From NCBI GenBank assembly GCA_021292165.1, contig CM037877.1:124066402-124130401 (forward strand): DNA of 64,000 nt, written 5' to 3'. The stretch comes from Shinisaurus crocodilurus (taxonomy: Eukaryota; Chordata; Lepidosauria; Squamata; Shinisauridae). Positions 1 through 11,308 of the stretch are shown here, piece by piece. Each line of letters starts with the position of its first letter. Positions within the stretch are counted from its first letter, which is position 1. The position numbers and the translations under genes are program-made. The notes beneath the pieces were generated by a model. That model was not told the DNA's origin. It searched no databases and saw only the letters and a program-made list of their open reading frames with translations.

Positions 1-1639
1 GAGAGGTGTCTAAATTACATGAAACATCCACACAATTAGCAGTAATTGACACTGTACCTGGCATTTACATCAGAAAGCTGAAAGATTGAATGACAGGAAT
101 TTGAACTGGCCTGTAACTACGGTAAGATACGTTCTTCTTGCTGCAGCAGTGTAAGAAGGAGGGAAACTAGCACCTCACAAGTACCAAAATACAATCCAAT
201 AATTCAGTCTGAAAATCTGTGGAAGAATTGTAAGAGGAAACCTTTAGCCCTTATGTTAATTCATATGCTTTTCTGAAGAAGTTGTTCTATTTTTCTAAAA
301 GGCCAAGACCTGTCTACACATGCAACTGAAAGAGGTGAGAACAAGATGGTAGAATGGACTGTACCATTTCAGGCTACAGGTAGGCATCACTTTCTAAAAG
401 CTCCCTTGTGTAAATTAATTTTTTTAAAATTCCCTGGAAGTACAACACTAACACAGCAAGTAGCAGGCAGGGCTAGAATGATAACCTATTTCCCTCATCT
501 GCCAGGGGTTTGTTACCCTGAAGCATTTTTTAAAATATGGGTGAGAATTCAGAAGTGTCACACTCACCTGCAGTCTGAAGTGGCCCAGTCCAGTCATAAC
601 ACCTAAAGATTCTACCTAATTCTGCTAATATGTAGTACATACCATTTTCAAGCAGAAGCCAATTTCTCCAGAAAGATGCATCAGAACTGATCTTTCATAC
701 GTAACTGATAAGCAACATGAAAAGTCTCAGTAACTAGGTGGACTGCTTAAATTCCTGCAAATACAGGGCATCATATCAATTTACCAGAAAGTGAAATGAA
801 ATCAATACTTTACATGTGTGTACTATAGGCTCAGTGAACAGGCCCTGTGTGTGAACCATCAGTATGCATAGTCAGGAGCTATTCAAAAAGCAACAATTAG
901 GTCTATATCTACTGTAAGGTACTCAGGACATGGCATACATTAGAAATGCAGCAGCAGCTACTCCCACAAAGTAGATAACAATTCTGCAATTGCCTACTAA
1001 TTGCAACACCTAAAGATTAACTCCTGTAGCAACATTTTATGGAATCAACACCAATCTGCAGACAACAATGTAATGACTACTCTAACTGAAATAACATCTG
1101 CAAACTCCTTCAGCCTCTGGAGGTGTAACTTATATGACCTTTGAGAACTTTTTTAGTGTAAGAGTAGGATGGAAAAAAATCATAAATACATAAATATATT
1201 GACCTGGTTTAATTAACCCACGATTTGCCAGGTAAATGCTGCTGGTATTTTGTATATGCAGCCTCTGATTGGAAGTTGCTAAGTGATGTCCAAACCTGGA
1301 CACTATAGGTTAATTGTGGATTAAACAACTCACAATTAACCTACAATTAGTAGTTAGGTTAACGATGACTTGCTGCCAATATGTGCGAACAGGTCCATTG
1401 AGTATCTCAGGTAAGTAGAGGGAAAGTGGGGCAATGAATTGTATGATCCCTAAAGATGATAGCTGGTGTGTTGGGACTAATTATGGAAACAAGGTAATTT
1501 GATCAAATAGTGATAAGAAACTACATGAGAAAAATGGGTGCTGCTGGTGTTTAAATTCCAAGCACTCCTGCATTGTCACTTTTCCAGGGCCTCCCTAATG
1601 CCACTAGACTGAATTCTAAAATGCAGTATTAAACTGAAC
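1..1639. other. Unassigned AT-rich DNA
   Basis: No convincing coding region, RNA gene or recognised repeat is visible. The few short open frames lack any family motif and are the length expected by chance. The stretch is the left flank of the hAT-type element that begins at 1648. Confidence 0.5.
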
Positions 1640-1744
1640 TCTTAAATCAGGGGTCCTCAAACTTTTTAAACAGGGGGCCAGTTCATTGTCCCTCAGACTG
1701 TTGGTGGGCCAGATTATAGTTTGAAAAAAATATGAACGAATGGA

Positions 1745-1790
1745 TCAAGTAAAAAAAAAAAAAAAGGACCAGGTCCTTTTTTTTACTTGA
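1745..1790. repeat. A/T-run palindrome inside the hAT element
   Basis: A poly-A run with a flanking TCAAGT is followed, across a GGACC/GGTCC centre, by a poly-T run ending ACTTGA. The two arms are reverse complements apart from the length of the homopolymer. Confidence 0.6.
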
Positions 1791-2798
1791 TAAAATGGAA
1801 AGTTATTATAAATTAATAATAAATTAATTATAAATTAATTTGCTGTCTAAAATTGAAATACATAAAATTTTAAAAAGGTATAGAAAGGCTTGATTTGCAC
1901 ACTGCACATATCTTATTTGTAGTGCAAAAAAACAGGAAAAAACAATACAATATTTTTAGTATGAGTGATGAGCAGTATTTACCAGCCACAGAGCTGGTGG
2001 TCCACATCCTGCAACTTTGTTCCACATAAATGTGCATAAGATTGCAGCCTTTCAGCCTCATCTTATGCATGTCTACTTGGAAGTAAGTTTCACTGAATTC
2101 AAGGAGACTTTCTCCCCAGGTAAGTTTACAAAGGATCACAGCCTTAAAAGTACAAACCCATTCCCTGGGGTAGGTCAGGAAGACCTGGTACCCAGAGAAC
2201 ATATATCATTGCTGAAGAACTCCCTTGTGGTTTGAAGCATCCTTAGCAGGAAGTTAAGTTCCAAAGATCCAAAGGGCTCAATCCTATGCATGTTTCGACA
2301 GGAAAAAAGCCTACAACTCCCAAGGTTCCCCAGCCAGCATGATGTTGGACTTTTTTTCTTTCTAAACATGATTGCACCTTAAATGCTGGGCTGCCAGACA
2401 GCTTGAAGGGTAAAGAAAAGAAAAAGTCCTACTAATCTTTTCAATGCTAAGTTTGGATAACCTTCCACACACTGCAGTTCCCACTTGAGACATGGACATG
2501 ATCAGGTGGGGATGAGTAACTATTTTGTTTCTGGGCTGTGCGTTTGGTTGTTTGTGGTTGTTTTGCTTCCTGCCTTTTTAAAGTACTAAAGAAACCCCAC
2601 AGAACTACATCCTTGTCTGCACAAGCCCTCTGAAATTGAATATCTATTTTGTATGGTTAAGGAAAAGTGAACATTTGTTTTATCAGTTTATTCAAATGTT
2701 CTTTTTTAAAAAAATCTTTGGTTTGTTTGGAAAGGTGTGTGTGTGTGGGGGGGAATGAACAAACTATCAAAAGAAAAGAAAAAACTACATTCAAGCTC

Positions 2799-2840
2799 AG
2801 CATCATCATCACCATCATCACCATCATCATCATCATCATC
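2799..2840. repeat. (ATC)n microsatellite
   Basis: About 14 imperfect copies of the ATC triplet with occasional ACC units, nested in the hAT element. Confidence 0.9.
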
Positions 2841-3139
2841 CGATCCACCCTAGTGTATAACAACAGCCATTCTGAAACCCCAATGCATTCCCAAAGACTA
2901 TTCAGAGGATAAGTCAACATAAGATCTATTCGGCAATAGCTCCCAAAGACTACATGGCCGCACACACAACCAGATATCCTAATTTTAGAAGTGCTTCTGT
3001 AGCCACTCAAAAAACGAAAGCCTCATTGCATTCCTATGGCCACTAGGATTCCTTCCTCTTCATTTGTGTCCCAGAGAGCAGATGCAGGTTGCAGCAAGAA
3101 TCTTGAAGGACCCCCTGGCAATAGTTATATATCTATACC

Positions 3140-3447
3140 AGCCTTCCCCAACCTGGGGGACCTCCAGATGTGTTGTCCTGCAACTCCCATAATCCCCCAG
3201 CAAGCTATACCACAATTCCCATAGTCCCCAGCCAGCATGTGATGAGCTACAACCTGGCACCCTCCAGATGTGTTGGACCACAATTCCCATAGTCCCCCAG
3301 CCAGCATGTGTAGAACAACAACCTGACGCCCTCCAGATGTTGAACTACAATTGGCTGGGAGTTGTGGTCCAACACACCTGGAGCGTGCCAGGCTGGGGGT
3401 CCAACACAATTCCTATAATTTGGAGGGCGTAAAGTTGGGGAAAGCGG
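3140..3447. mobile_element. Palindromic MITE with internally repeated unit
   Basis: The left end carries CCTTCCCCAACCTGG and the right end carries AGTTGGGGAAAG, giving short inverted ends. Inside, a unit of roughly 45-90 bp containing CTCCAGATGTGTTGG, CACAATTCCCATAGTC and CCAGCCAGCATG occurs about three times, and the right arm holds its inverse. The same CTCCAGATGT...CAACTCCCA core occurs in the MITE at 23405-23539. It is nested inside the 1648-4250 element. Confidence 0.6.
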
Positions 3448-4352
3448 ATCTCTATGCACAAACCGCGCCCACCCCCCGCCCTTCCCAAGAGAACGAGAAG
3501 AGACTCGAACCTGCCCGCTCCCTCTCGGAGGGACACCCCCCCATGGCCTGGCCCTCCCCTCACTCGCAACGGGGGTCCAACGCCTTCCTCACTCCCTCAG
3601 CCACGCCCCCTCAGCAACGCACCTGAGCCGCGTCTCTGGGTAAGCAACAGGGGCACGCTGCCCTTCTCCAATTGCTGGCTTGGGTTTCCTTCCTCCCCGT
3701 GTGGAGAGGGGCCCAGGAAAGCGGCGCCGGCAGCCGGCGCTCCTCCTTTCTCCCCTCCAGCTCGGAGAAACCTCAAGGCTCGCTATGCCACCCCCGCCCG
3801 AGGGAAGTTTCAGATGTTACCTCCGCCCCACCACTCGCCTAATTGCAGCCTCTCAAGCTGCCGCTACCGCGCGCCTCTGTTTGCTTCGACCGCCTCGCTC
3901 AGAAGAAGGCAGGAAAGGTGCGCTGCGCGCAGTCAGGTGCATCCCCCGCCCCCTGCTGGGCAATGTGCTCTGCACCATGTGCTCTGCCTCCGGAGCCACG
4001 TCATTCTGCTGCGCTCCGTCGCGCTGGACCCCCAGAGCGCGGGGGTCCAGCGCGATGGAGCAGGGTCCCGTCGCGGCCCGCGCAGCCAGCTCTCTGCGGA
4101 GAGTGAAGAAAAATTGGCAAGCCCGCGCAGCCGGCGGAGCGCCCGCGCGGACACAGGCTGGCCCAGTTCGGGCACGGATTGGCTGCCGGGCCGGATGGAA
4201 GGGCACGCCGGGCCGGATCCGGCCCGCGGTCCGTAGTTTGAAGACCCGTGTCTTAAATGATCCTTCCAACAATTTCCAATCCAATTCAGCATAGTATAAG
4301 AAGTTAGTCTCATATTACAGTGAAAAAACCACATTAGGGATGTAACCGCTTG

Positions 4353-4757
4353 CCTTGGGGGGGGCATAGCGGGCCGAAATTGGCCCTGCTCATGCCCCTC
4401 GAGACTCGCGGGCCTTACCGGGTCCCGACCCCCGCTTGCCTCTCTGTGACGAGTCACCCATGCCCTCCACAACGGTCCAGTCGCGTCACTTCCGGCCGCG
4501 ACGGGACACTGCGCCGGTGCGACGGGACCCCGCGCTGAGTCTTTTCCGTAGAAACCAGGGCAACCGGGCTTAAAAAAGCAATTTTAAGCCCTGTTGCCCT
4601 GGTTCCTACGGAAAAGATGCAGCGCGGGGTCCTGTCATGCCAGCACAGGGTCCCGTCGCAGCGGGCGTGGGCGGCGTGGAGAATCGCTCTGCACCACTAA
4701 GAATCAAGCGGTGGGGGGGCAGCGTGGAGAGGAGAGGCAAGGCGCCCCCCCCCAAGG
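4353..4757. mobile_element. Foldback DNA element with long GC-rich hairpin
   Basis: The ends are inverted copies of CCTTGGGGGGGGC. The centre (about 4517-4628) is a hairpin with arms near 55-60 bp containing GGACCCCGCGCTG, TCTTTTCCGTAG and CCAGGGCAAC, joined by a short loop after TTAAAA. Arm mismatches are few. No coding capacity is visible and no clear target duplication was found. Confidence 0.7.
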
Positions 4758-6050
4758 TATGTTAACATCACTAGTTGCAATCTCCTGAGAAACAATACTA
4801 TTTGTGCCAAAGGTCAGGTTATAGTGGCACGTGTGTACTTTAGAAATGTCAAGTAGGGAAGTAAGCAGCAGAAACTGTCCACATTCACTTTCTTTTTTAG
4901 AATTTCATGTTATGGTACCTCAGCTGCAAACAGACATGTCTTCTTACGTTGTTCATGACAGCATGCCCGCACCTAATCTGAATGTCATTTGGTAGTGCCA
5001 ATGAAACTTGCTGTTGCAGCAAGATGTTTAGACTGATATAGGGATTTCATTTAACAAGAGCCTTCCTTGGTGCTAAACCCTCCCCATAACCAATATTTTT
5101 CAGTCCAAGGCAGGAACTGACCTCTGTGGGCATCTTCATAAAGGGAAATAATTGTTTTGCAATGGAAACCTGCAGGGCAATATGTGAACAAGAGGGAGGG
5201 TCATTTCAAGAGCAAGTATAATAATTGGTATTAATGGATAACTCTCACAGAGAGTTCTAGAAACATACTTCTTGCCTTGAAAAGTGGAATATAAATACAT
5301 AAATAAGATCTCTGAGGGTAGACCATTGTAATCAGACCACCAGTTGTGGAGGGACTGAGTCATGAAAACCGCCTCAGCCTTTACCAGACTTGAATCAGGG
5401 ACTTCTCTTGAGTCATACGCATAATTTCAGTGGAACTTCCATGTAAGTGTCCCTAGGAGCCACTGCCTTGCAACAGTTCTCAAAATACGTGATAACAGAA
5501 AATGCCGAGGATAAAAGTTTCAAGGCAAGAAGATCAACAGTCCACCTGGTGCTGTGCGCTCCAGCCTGCTCTTCTCAGGTTGCCTTCCCTCTTGGCCAAA
5601 CTGCCTGCAGCCTTGCCCTACTCCCAGTTCCCCTATATATTTACCTGCCTTTGGCAATTATCAACCTTGACTCAGATTCTTTTTCTGGGTTGCTATGATA
5701 AAATTGGCTGTTGTCCTAGGCTTCAAGTCCCACTTCATGTTTATTGTCCTTATTTATTTTTATTTACTTAGAGCATTTTTACCCCATTATTCTGTCAAGA
5801 AAGCTACCAGAGTGGCTTATGTAAGTTCAATAATAACACTTGCACCCTGGGAAATTGCAAACAGCCAGACACCTTCTGGGAAAGGAAAAGGCAGGGCACA
5901 GCACACATGCACACAAGGACAAGGGGAGAGACAAGCAACTATACAACACATACTGCTTCCAAGGTATAGAAACATAAAAAATTTAAAAATACCATTCCTG
6001 TCTAATCAGTGCCTTATCAAATCAATGCCAAATAATATCTTTTGAAATGT
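4758..6050. other. Unassigned intergenic or intronic DNA
   Basis: No recognised gene or repeat. Open frames around 5447-6045 have no domain motifs and no plausible splice context. Confidence 0.4.
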
Positions 6051-6051
6051 A

Positions 6052-6136
6052 CAGCTCAATCCTATACAGGTCTACTCAAATGTAAGTCCCATTTAATGGG
6101 GCTTGCTCCCCGGTGATGGGGTATAGGATTGCAGCC
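6052..6136. mobile_element. Short Harbinger-like palindromic MITE
   Basis: An 85-bp palindrome-like element with ends CAGCTCAATCCTATAC and GTATAGGATTGCAGCC. It shares the AATCCTAT terminal core with elements at 16027, 17798, 32353 and about 53827. A TTA follows the right end; the left flank has diverged. Confidence 0.6.
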
Positions 6137-6199
6137 TTAATCTTTGATGAATATATAAACTTCTGCATTAACTTCAGAATGTGTACATTTCTCTCTATT

Positions 6200-6440
6200 C
6201 CAGCTGCCATCAAAAGGATTGCTGCCATCAAAACTATATTACTTCCCAGACTTAACTTCCTATTTCAGATCATTCCAAATTTATATCCCATATAATATCT
6301 TTTTTTACAAATGGCAAAAAAGTAATTAATGATTTCATATGGAAGAACAAAAGGGCCAGATAAGGAAAAGAGGATCAGAATTTAAAATTATATTATGAAG
6401 CATTTCAATTACACCAATTAGTAAAGCTAAATTGTCAAGC
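6200..6440 (+). pseudogene. L1 ORF2 fragment (post-RT region)
   Basis: Translation across two frames gives LLPRLNFLFQ and QKVINDFIWKNK-like strings, characteristic of the segment after the reverse transcriptase domain of L1 ORF2. The frame is broken by stops and small indels. It ends near 6440 and is an old fragment. Confidence 0.6.
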
Positions 6441-6904
6441 AGATTTTCACAAGAAAGGGATGAAATGTATAGCAGTTCAGGGTTTTCCTATTAATGCAGT
6501 CTTCATAATACCATCTGCGTTAAAACATGTATATGAGATCAGAAATCCTTTCACCAATGCAGCTTTCACAGTAAGGAGGGGGGAAAAAACTTTGGAAGCT
6601 GCAGCATCCCCTTTAATGCCATTTATGTTTCATCCAGCTTTTAAAGACAATTACACTGATATACTGTATCTTATAATGTTCAGGAGGAACAGAGACTGGG
6701 CAGGTTCGGACGATGTGACAGATGATTGGGCACATCATGGGTAGGGTGTGCCCTCCCCCACCTCTTCCCTCAGTCCTCCCACAGGTAGCCCAGGGGACGC
6801 CGTGGAAGAACCGAGGTTTCCCCCCTCCCCGCTGCAAGTTTGGCTGTCCCTTTAAACTTTTTTTTTCTTCCTGAAATTATGAAAGGCAGCTCTCAAAGGC
6901 AGCT

Positions 6905-8106
6905 TTGAGGAGTATGTTAGAGAGTTGGAATAGCACGAGGAAATTTTTTACACCAGAGGTATCCCCGTTAACTCCGGTAGTGGTCATGGATGACTTTCCA
7001 GAAAAAGTAAGACATATAGAAGCGATAATAAGGAGAAAAAGGGTGATTAAATTAATGGGTTGGGTGGAAAAATTGAAGACTAGAGAACAAATAATAGAAA
7101 TAGTAGGAAGAGGGAGAATTTCATGGTTAAATTCAATGCAACTGGAACTGTGGTTAAAGAAGTGGAGGACAAGATTTGACAGCAAAAGAGAACTAACCAA
7201 TTTTGAAAAGACAGTTTTGACTAGAGAAGCTATAGAAGGTAATGTTTCAACAAGAGGTACAACAAAGGTTTTATATACGATGTTACAAAAAGAAGACGAG
7301 CATAAAGATTCTCTTAAATTGTTATGGGATAATGAATTTGATGAGGAAATATCGAAACAAAGTTGGAAAAATATTTGGGATAGATGTATTGTAAGAGTTA
7401 TGTCAACTAGGATAAAGAGAATTTTTATAAAGTGGTATGGAGATGGTATTTAACTCCAGTAAGATTAAATCGGATAGATAACAATTGCTCCGCATTGTGC
7501 TGGAGAGGGTGTAATGAAAAAGGTACATATGCCCACATGTGGTGGAGCTGTACAAATGTTCTGGAATTTTGGCAGAAAGTGTTTGCAGAAATATCAGAAA
7601 TAATTGGAATGGAATTAGAAGTCTGCCCAAAATTAGCATTGTTAACAATAACAGAAAAGTTAGTTTGTTTAAAAAATACAAAAGAATTTATTGTGAATTT
7701 GTTAACAGCAGCTAAATTAATGATAGCTAGGAAATGGAAAGTTCAACATGTCTTTTCAATTACTGAATGGTATAAAGAGGTATGGGATATCGCGCTAAAT
7801 GATAAATTAACTTGTAATATTAAGTGTCAAAAAGGACAATTGGAGAAAGACGCTTTTGTGAACATTTGGGGTAAATTTTTGGATTATGTGTTGGTGAAGG
7901 GGAAGGGGAATGAACCTTGTCAAGATTTGTTACATTTTTGGAATATAGAATACCGTAATTATATATATTTTGGGGGAGAAATATAACTTGGTCCCAAGAG
8001 GTGGGGTGTGTGTGCACAATGTTTATGTTTATGTTTTTTTGTGTTTTTTTTCATTATAAGTGGTATGATTGGAAAAATTCAATAAAATTTTTTTTTTTTT
8101 TTTTTA
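6905..8106 (+). pseudogene. L1 ORF2 C-terminal insertion with 10-bp TSD
   Basis: This is the 3' end of an L1-clade LINE. An open frame runs from 6905 to 7453 and continues in another frame at 7432-7986, so one frameshift separates the halves. Near its end comes the motif THAHMWW-like (here YAHMWWSC at about 7530), typical of the L1 ORF2 C-terminus. The insertion is flanked by a perfect 10-bp duplication, AAAGGCAGCT, at 6895-6904 and 8107-8116. Truncation at the 5' end is the usual outcome of target-primed reverse transcription. AATAAAA is followed by about 20 T residues instead of a poly-A tail, which is odd. A related L1 lies on the minus strand at 11.1-12.8 kb. Confidence 0.85.
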
Positions 8107-8261
8107 AAAGGCAGCTGTCAAGCCAGCTTTCACAATCCCCCTTTTGACAGCTACAAGCTGTCTCTCCAAGGAGCCCCAGCAGTACCTTGCAGGGGCTTCC
8201 TGTGGTTGACAAGTATTTTTTGGTTAATTTGTCCTCCCTAATTTTAATAATTGCAATTTTA

Positions 8262-8262
8262 A

Positions 8263-8319
<57 letters not shown>
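8262..8319. repeat. (ATT)n microsatellite
   Basis: About 19 near-perfect ATT triplets. Confidence 0.95.
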
Positions 8320-9499
8320 GCCACCCTTTCACAACTCTGGATGACTGCACTTATGCAGGAGTGGCAATGGGGAACCTGGGGTGGGTAATGGGCGGCGGGG
8401 GGGGTCCCTGTTGGCAAAATCCAGCAGGTGTCCACTCTGTCCAGTGCCCCCAGGGGGTGCAGGTAAGTTAAGTCTTCTATCTAGACTCTATCTACCTGTA
8501 CGGTTTCCAGCCCAAGAATATTTTTTTTAACTCTGGGGAGAGGGGAAGCCAGTGACAGCTGCCTCTAAGTGCCGCATGGGCACTTTGGGGGCAGCTGACA
8601 CTGGTGCACAGCTGGGAACCCCATGGCAAGAGTGGCAAGGATACTTTGCTGCTCTTGCCATGGGGCTCCCAATGTATGTAGAATTTTGTGTGTGTGCGCG
8701 CACAACTTTGTGTGCCCCAAAATTTAAAAAAAATTGGTGGGCAACTACAGGCAGCCCCTCCAAGGTATTGCTGTGGCACCTTGGAGGGACTGCTCATAGC
8801 TGCAAAAATGGGGAACACGAAAGGCAGCTGGACAGCCACCTTTTGTGATCTCGGTTTCTTAAAAAAAAGGTTTAAAGGGACAGCCAAGCCACAGCAGCCC
8901 AAAATGGCTCGCAGCAGTGGGAGGGGGGAGGTCTCTGCCAGCCGCCGCAAGTGCTGCTTGGGCACTTTGGGGGTGGCTGGCAGTGGCGGTAGCCTAGTAG
9001 CCACTTGGCAGGAGCCGCAACGGAATTTTGCTGCTCTTGCCAAGCAGCTCTATCGTGGTTTGCCTTTACCCATGATGGTTCATGTCATGGGTGAAACAAC
9101 CCCTAGAACAAGCAATGGGTTGTCAGGGTGGCTTATAACCCAAACTTACGCCACTCTGACAAACCCATTGTGGGTTCACATGACACGACAACCCACTGTG
9201 GTTTATAAGCCATGGTAGGTTGTCATGTCATGTGAACCCAGTCACTGAGTTGTTTTGGAACACTGTTCATGACAATGTATATCTATGTATATATATATCA
9301 ATGTATATCTATCCACCAGCCCTGCTGAAAGGCCTCCCTCATGACGGCTCCTCCCTCAACTGTCACCACCAGCAGCCATTCCAGCAGGCTGAGAGGAGGG
9401 AGATGAGAGGGAGCGCAGGGCCATTCCACCAGCCCTGCTAGGAGTATTAATATTCCCCCTTCTTCCCTCCCCATTCCTTTTTCCTTGTGTGTCGTGTCT

Positions 9500-9606
9500 T
9501 TTTAGATTGTAAGCCTGAGGGCAGGTACTGTCTTGTTAATTGTTGTAAACCGCCCAGAGAGCTTCAGCTATTGGGCGGTATAAAAATGAAATAAATAAAT
9601 AAATAC
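9500..9606 (+). repeat. L2-type LINE/SINE 3' tail
   Basis: The sequence runs through TTGTAAACCGCCCAGAGAG and ATTGGGCGGTATAAAAATG and ends in AAAT tetramers. This is the form of 3' end that squamate L2 LINEs and SINEs using the same tail share. A reverse copy lies at 52857-52925. Confidence 0.6.
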
Positions 9607-9652
9607 GGTAAATGGCTGATATGAAGGAGGAATTGTGAGATACAAGTCTTCA

Positions 9653-10380
9653 TTGCAGAGTTACAGAACGGGGGACACTTGGCTCAACAAAACTACAAGT
9701 GAGAAGGATCTTGGAATTGTTGTAGATCACAAACTAAGTATGAGCCAGCAATGCGATGTGGCTGCAAAGAAGGCAAATGCTATTTTGGGCTGCATTAATA
9801 GAAGTATAGCTTCCAAATCGCGTGAAGTGATAATTCCCCTTTACTCAGCACTGGTTAGGCCTCATCTTGAGTACTGCATCCAGTACTGGGCACCACACTT
9901 TAAGAAAGATGTAGACAAACTGGAGAGGGTTCAGAGGAGGGCAACAAGGATGATAAAGGGACTGGAAACAAGGCCCTATGAGGAGAGACTGAAAGAACTG
10001 GGCATGTTTCGCCTTCAGAAGAGGAGACTGAGGGGAGATATGATCGCACTCTTCCAGTACTTGAAGGGTTGTCACACAGAGGAGGGCCAGGATCTCTTCT
10101 CAATCACCCCAGTTTGCAGGACACGGAATAATGGGCTCAAGTTACAGGAACCCAGATTCCACCTGAACATCAGGAAAAATTTCCTGACTGTTAAAGCAAT
10201 AAGACAATGGAACCAACTACCTAGGGAAGTGGTGGGCTTTCCCACTCTGGAGGCATTCAAAGTGCCACTGGACAGCCATCTGTCAGGGATGCTTTGACTT
10301 GGGATTCCTGCATTGAGCAGGGGGTTGGACTCGATGCCCTTGTAGGCCCCTTCCAACACTACTATTCTATGATTCTATGA
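9653..10380 (+). pseudogene. CR1 LINE, 5'-truncated 3' end
   Basis: It covers the C-terminal part of the CR1 reverse transcriptase ORF (stop at 10295-10297) and the short 3' UTR. Recognisable protein strings are [29 protein letters not shown] and QWNQLPREVV. It ends GGGGTTGGACTCGATGCCC...TTCTATGATTCTATGA, the CR1 tail. The catalytic motif lies upstream of the truncation, so the copy is inert. Confidence 0.9.
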
Positions 10381-11104
10381 TATATTTGTGTGGTATGAAA
10401 AAATGTGCCTTCCTGTAGTACATTTTAAATTTTACACACACAGAGCGGGGGAGGGAGGGAAATAGAGGCAACAGTAAACAGGGGAAGAACATATGATTAG
10501 TTTTAGTGAGAATAGGATTTAGAGGCTATCAGAAGTTGTGCTGAAGACTTCAGATAAAAGGAGGGTTTGGAATGAAGTATTATTGCATCTTCTAACTCAT
10601 CTAGCTTAAGGTCTTCCTTAAACAGACATACTAAAATGGGACAGTGGTGTTCCGGTGGTGTGGAAGTGGGAGAGTGCATGTGTGCGTCTGGAAAGGGGAA
10701 CCGGTTTTACAAAGTAAGATTGAAAGATAAAGGAAAGCATCCCAAAAGAAGAGAGCTATACATCATGAATCAGTCAAATGATATCATCATCCCTGTGCTG
10801 TTGCACTCACAACGCATCATTGCAGTGCCATTGCACTCAGTAAGGTAAGATTCCAACCAGAAGTTCAGCTATTCTGCTCACTTCCCACTCAGCATCCTGT
10901 TATAAATTCTGATATTTCATTCAAACTCCCTTGGCAGTATTCATGTGGTGCCTCAAAGTCCCCTTATTTTTACATGGCCATGGCCAATATAGCAGAAAGA
11001 ATTAAATGAGTAGGAAGGCTCAACCACTGAGTGGACTTATTGAGGAAGCTCCCAATGTACTCCTATAGCAATATGTGTGGGCTCATGAGGGAGCCTTTTT
11101 TTAA
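10381..11104. other. Unassigned DNA
   Basis: No gene or repeat recognised. A 70-codon open frame at 10636-10848 has no motif and no splice context to support it. Confidence 0.4.
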
Positions 11105-11308
11105 AAAAAAATAAATTTATTTAGTTATTATAAACTACATATAAAACTGTAAAACAAAAACATACAACTACAGTAAATCATGAGGTGCACCCCCCACCCG
11201 CCTAGGGACCAACTAATATACTTCCATCCCCTTGATCAATTAAATTCCACATTCCAAAAATATAACATATCCTGACAAGGCATACTCCCCTTCCCCTTTA
11301 TTAATGCA

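Larger units (their letters stand above)
1648..4250. mobile_element. hAT-type non-autonomous DNA transposon, 2.6 kb
   Basis: The left end reads CAGGGGTCCTCAAACT and the reverse complement of the right end reads CACGGGTCTTCAAACT, so the terminal inverted repeats match at 14 of 16 positions. Both ends are flanked by a perfect 8-bp duplication, tcttaaat, at 1640-1647 and 4251-4258, which is the hAT superfamily signature. No transposase motif is visible, so the copy depends on an enzyme supplied elsewhere. The right 0.9 kb (about 3350-4250) is very GC- and CpG-rich, unlike the AT-rich left half. GC-rich open frames there have no family motif and are treated as chance. A smaller MITE and a triplet repeat lie inside it. 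Confidence 0.85.
6690..9247. mobile_element. Foldback-type DNA element, family A (split by an L1)
   Basis: The right end (9100-9247) holds two adjacent hairpins centred on TTATAA-like sequence and ends ...GAACCCAGTCACTG. The left end starts CAGAGACTGGG and includes GATGATTGGGCACATCATGGG, which also occurs near the left end of the copy at 52469. The body is interrupted by an L1 fragment at 6905-8106 and carries a trinucleotide repeat. No transposase is seen, so this is presumably a non-autonomous element of undetermined superfamily. Confidence 0.55.

Noticed and set aside
2657..3010. Met/Val-rich minus-strand frame
   Set aside because: Produced by the ATC microsatellite read in reverse.
3454..4294. 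Long GC-rich open frames (up to 260 codons) on both strands
   Set aside because: They lie in the CpG-rich part of a hAT element, overlap each other in several frames, are Pro/Arg/Ala-rich, and show no domain motif.
8187..8471. Poly-tyrosine frame
   Set aside because: Translation of the ATT repeat.
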